Shown here one piece after another: positions 6,316-7,633 of a stretch of DNA of 7,633 nucleotides. The translations under genes and the position numbers were made by a program. Below the pieces are notes generated by a model, which searched no databases, was not told the DNA's origin, and saw only the letters and a program-made list of their open reading frames with translations. Location of the stretch: the NCBI GenBank assembly GCA_018715465.1, contig DVLN01000131.1, positions 1 through 7,633 on the forward strand, read 5' to 3'. Each line of letters starts with the position of its first letter. Position 1 is the stretch's first letter. Source of the stretch: Candidatus Faecivivens stercorigallinarum (GTDB lineage Bacteria; Bacillota; Clostridia; Oscillospirales; Ruminococcaceae).

Positions 6316-7633
6316 ATGAAACAGGTCGTTACAAAATATGGTAAACTGGAAGGTCTGGAAAAGGACGGATATTCCACTTTTCTGGGCGTACCTTATGCAA
6401 AGGCTCCGGTGGGAGCGCTCCGCTGGAAAGCTCCGCAGGCTCCCGAATGCTGGGATGGCGTCCGGGATGCAACCAGCTTTGGTCATCGTGCCTGGCAGAT
6501 GCAGAAATTGTATGTTGAATCGGAAGATCATTCCCCACCGATGCCGTTTGTCAATTATGGACGTGAATTCTACGCCGACCCCGCCTTCGTCCCTCCGATG
6601 GACGAGGACTGCCTTTATCTCAACATCTGGACGCCGGCTGAAACAGGTACCGAAAAATTGCCGGTCGCTTTCTGGATTCATGGCGGCGCATTTATGAATG
6701 GATATGGCTCGGAAATCGAGTTCGATGGGGAGGCATTTGCGAAAAAAGGCGTCATCCTCGTCACCATCAACTACCGATTGGGCGCTTTGGGCTTTCTCTG
6801 CCACCCTGCCTTGATAGATGAAAATGGTCGTTGCGGCAACTACGGCATCCTCGACCAGATCGCTGCTCTGCAATGGGTTCGCGAGAATATTGCGGCTTTT
6901 GGCGGTGACCCTGAACATATTACCATCTTTGGGCAGTCTGCCGGTGCAATGAGTGTACAGACACTGATTTGCTCGCCGCTGACCAAAGGTATGTTCTGCG
7001 GTGCAATCCTTCAGTCGGGTGGAGGATTCAATGCCGGCTTCAGCCGCGATGTCCCGATGGAACGGGCCATGCAGACCGGAGAATCGTTTGCTGAGGCTGC
7101 CGGTGCCAAGACGGCTGAGAAACTCAGAGCCCTTTCCCCGGAACAGATTATGCAGACCTGCAATGCGGTGCAGAAAGAAAATATGAAACGCGGTATTTTC
7201 GGTCTGTCCTTTGAGCCTGTTATCGATGGTCATCTGCTGGTTAAGGGATACCGCGACTATCTGGCAGAAGGTCTTCATCCCGATGTCCCGTATATGCTCG
7301 GTTCCTGCGGCAACGATATGGGCGCAACCAGTGATACAAAGGCCGCCGGAAAACATATTCCGCTGTACTATGGCTGTATCAACTGGAGCCTCAATGAGCA
7401 GGCTCTTGGAAGAAAAGCTTCGTATGTTTACTACTTTGACCGTGAACTGCCCGGCAGCGACGACGGTGCTTTCCACTCCTCTGAATTGTGGTATGTCTTT
7501 GAGACGCTGGGACGCAGCTGGAGACCCAAAACGGATGCGGATTATGAGCTTGCCGACAGAATCAACTCCTATTGGGTTAACTTCGTGAAAACTGGAAATC
7601 CCAATGGTGAAGGTCTTCCTGAATGGAAACCCT
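6316..7633 (+). CDS. Type-B carboxylesterase, paralogue 3 (3' end outside window)
   Basis: The frame is open from ATG 6316 to the right edge (439 codons plus one base). I translated it directly and found no stop. AGGAG (6304-6308) is 7 bases upstream. It is a COesterase family member: GVPYA, DEDCLYLNIW, oxyanion loop HGGA (122-125), elbow GQSAG with Ser208, NDMG with Asp334 in the place of the usual Glu, and His387 in FHSSELWY. TGNPNG follows and the sequence ends at LPEWKP, so only some tens of residues are likely missing. Only 53 residues separate acid and His; relative to the esterase at 2147 about 45 residues of the helical segment before the His strand are absent. It starts MKQVVTKYG rather than MALN, and is more distant from the other two than they are from each other. 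There is no signal peptide, so it is predicted cytoplasmic. Confidence 0.9.
   Translation, partial: MKQVVTKYGKLEGLEKDGYSTFLGVPYAKAPVGALRWKAPQAPECWDGVRDATSFGHRAWQMQKLYVESEDHSPPMPFVNYGREFYADPAFVPPMDEDCLYLNIWTPAETGTEKLPVAFWIHGGAFMNGYGSEIEFDGEAFAKKGVILVTINYRLGALGFLCHPALIDENGRCGNYGILDQIAALQWVRENIAAFGGDPEHITIFGQSAGAMSVQTLICSPLTKGMFCGAILQSGGGFNAGFSRDVPMERAMQTGESFAEAAGAKTAEKLRALSPEQIMQTCNAVQKENMKRGIFGLSFEPVIDGHLLVKGYRDYLAEGLHPDVPYMLGSCGNDMGATSDTKAAGKHIPLYYGCINWSLNEQALGRKASYVYYFDRELPGSDDGAFHSSELWYVFETLGRSWRPKTDADYELADRINSYWVNFVKTGNPNGEGLPEWKP

Noticed and set aside
5938..7476. Long open frame on the minus strand (512 codons) opposite the second and third esterases
   Set aside because: It is a shadow of the plus-strand genes: the plus strand carries the conserved triad motifs in unbroken frame, and the minus translation shows no recognisable domain and no context as a gene.
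1..7633. CRISPR arrays, tRNA/rRNA genes, transposases, prophage or defence genes
   Set aside because: No spaced repeat arrays, RNA gene signatures or mobile-element proteins were seen; the window is accounted for by the transport and esterase genes.

Overview
The window looks like a piece of a carbohydrate-uptake and de-esterification locus from an anaerobic Firmicute, most plausibly a gut or rumen Clostridia member (Lachnospiraceae or Oscillospiraceae type). The evidence is base composition close to half GC, strong AGGAGG-type ribosome binding sites, a Gram-positive style lipoprotein solute-binding protein with a Ser/Thr-rich linker, and carboxylesterases with the HS(A/S)ELWY signature that I associate with this group. 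The species cannot be named from this sequence.

Layout. Bases 1-310 are non-coding control DNA. At the extreme left edge there may be the first three codons of a gene running leftwards off the window, preceded by AGGAG. A near-consensus sigma-A promoter (TTTACT - 17 bp - TATAAT, 153-181) drives the first rightward gene. That gene (311-1999) encodes a lipoprotein sugar-binding subunit of an ABC importer. A hairpin with a weak T-run (2047-2085) follows it. Then come four genes on the same strand: a type-B carboxylesterase (2147-3649), a ChbG/YdjC-like carbohydrate deacetylase homologue (3691-4563), a second type-B carboxylesterase (4597-6216), and a third that is cut by the right edge (from 6316). 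The gaps are 147, 41, 33 and 99 bases, so the last four genes probably form one transcription unit. The first gene may be made in excess because of the hairpin behind it.

How the parts may work together (inference). The lipoprotein would capture a decorated oligosaccharide or glycoside outside the cell. Permease and ATPase subunits are not in the window. None of the three esterases shows a signal peptide, so they would act in the cytoplasm, removing ester groups (acetyl, acyl or aromatic) after import. The ChbG/YdjC-like protein would act on an N-acetyl or other group. No glycoside hydrolase is visible. The three esterases are paralogues with intact Ser/acid/His triads, but they differ strongly in the segment between the acid and the histidine (99, 116 and 53 residues apart), which suggests different ester substrates. 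The ChbG/YdjC homologue lacks the His-rich DSHHH-type motif that supplies a metal ligand in the characterised family, so its chemistry is uncertain.
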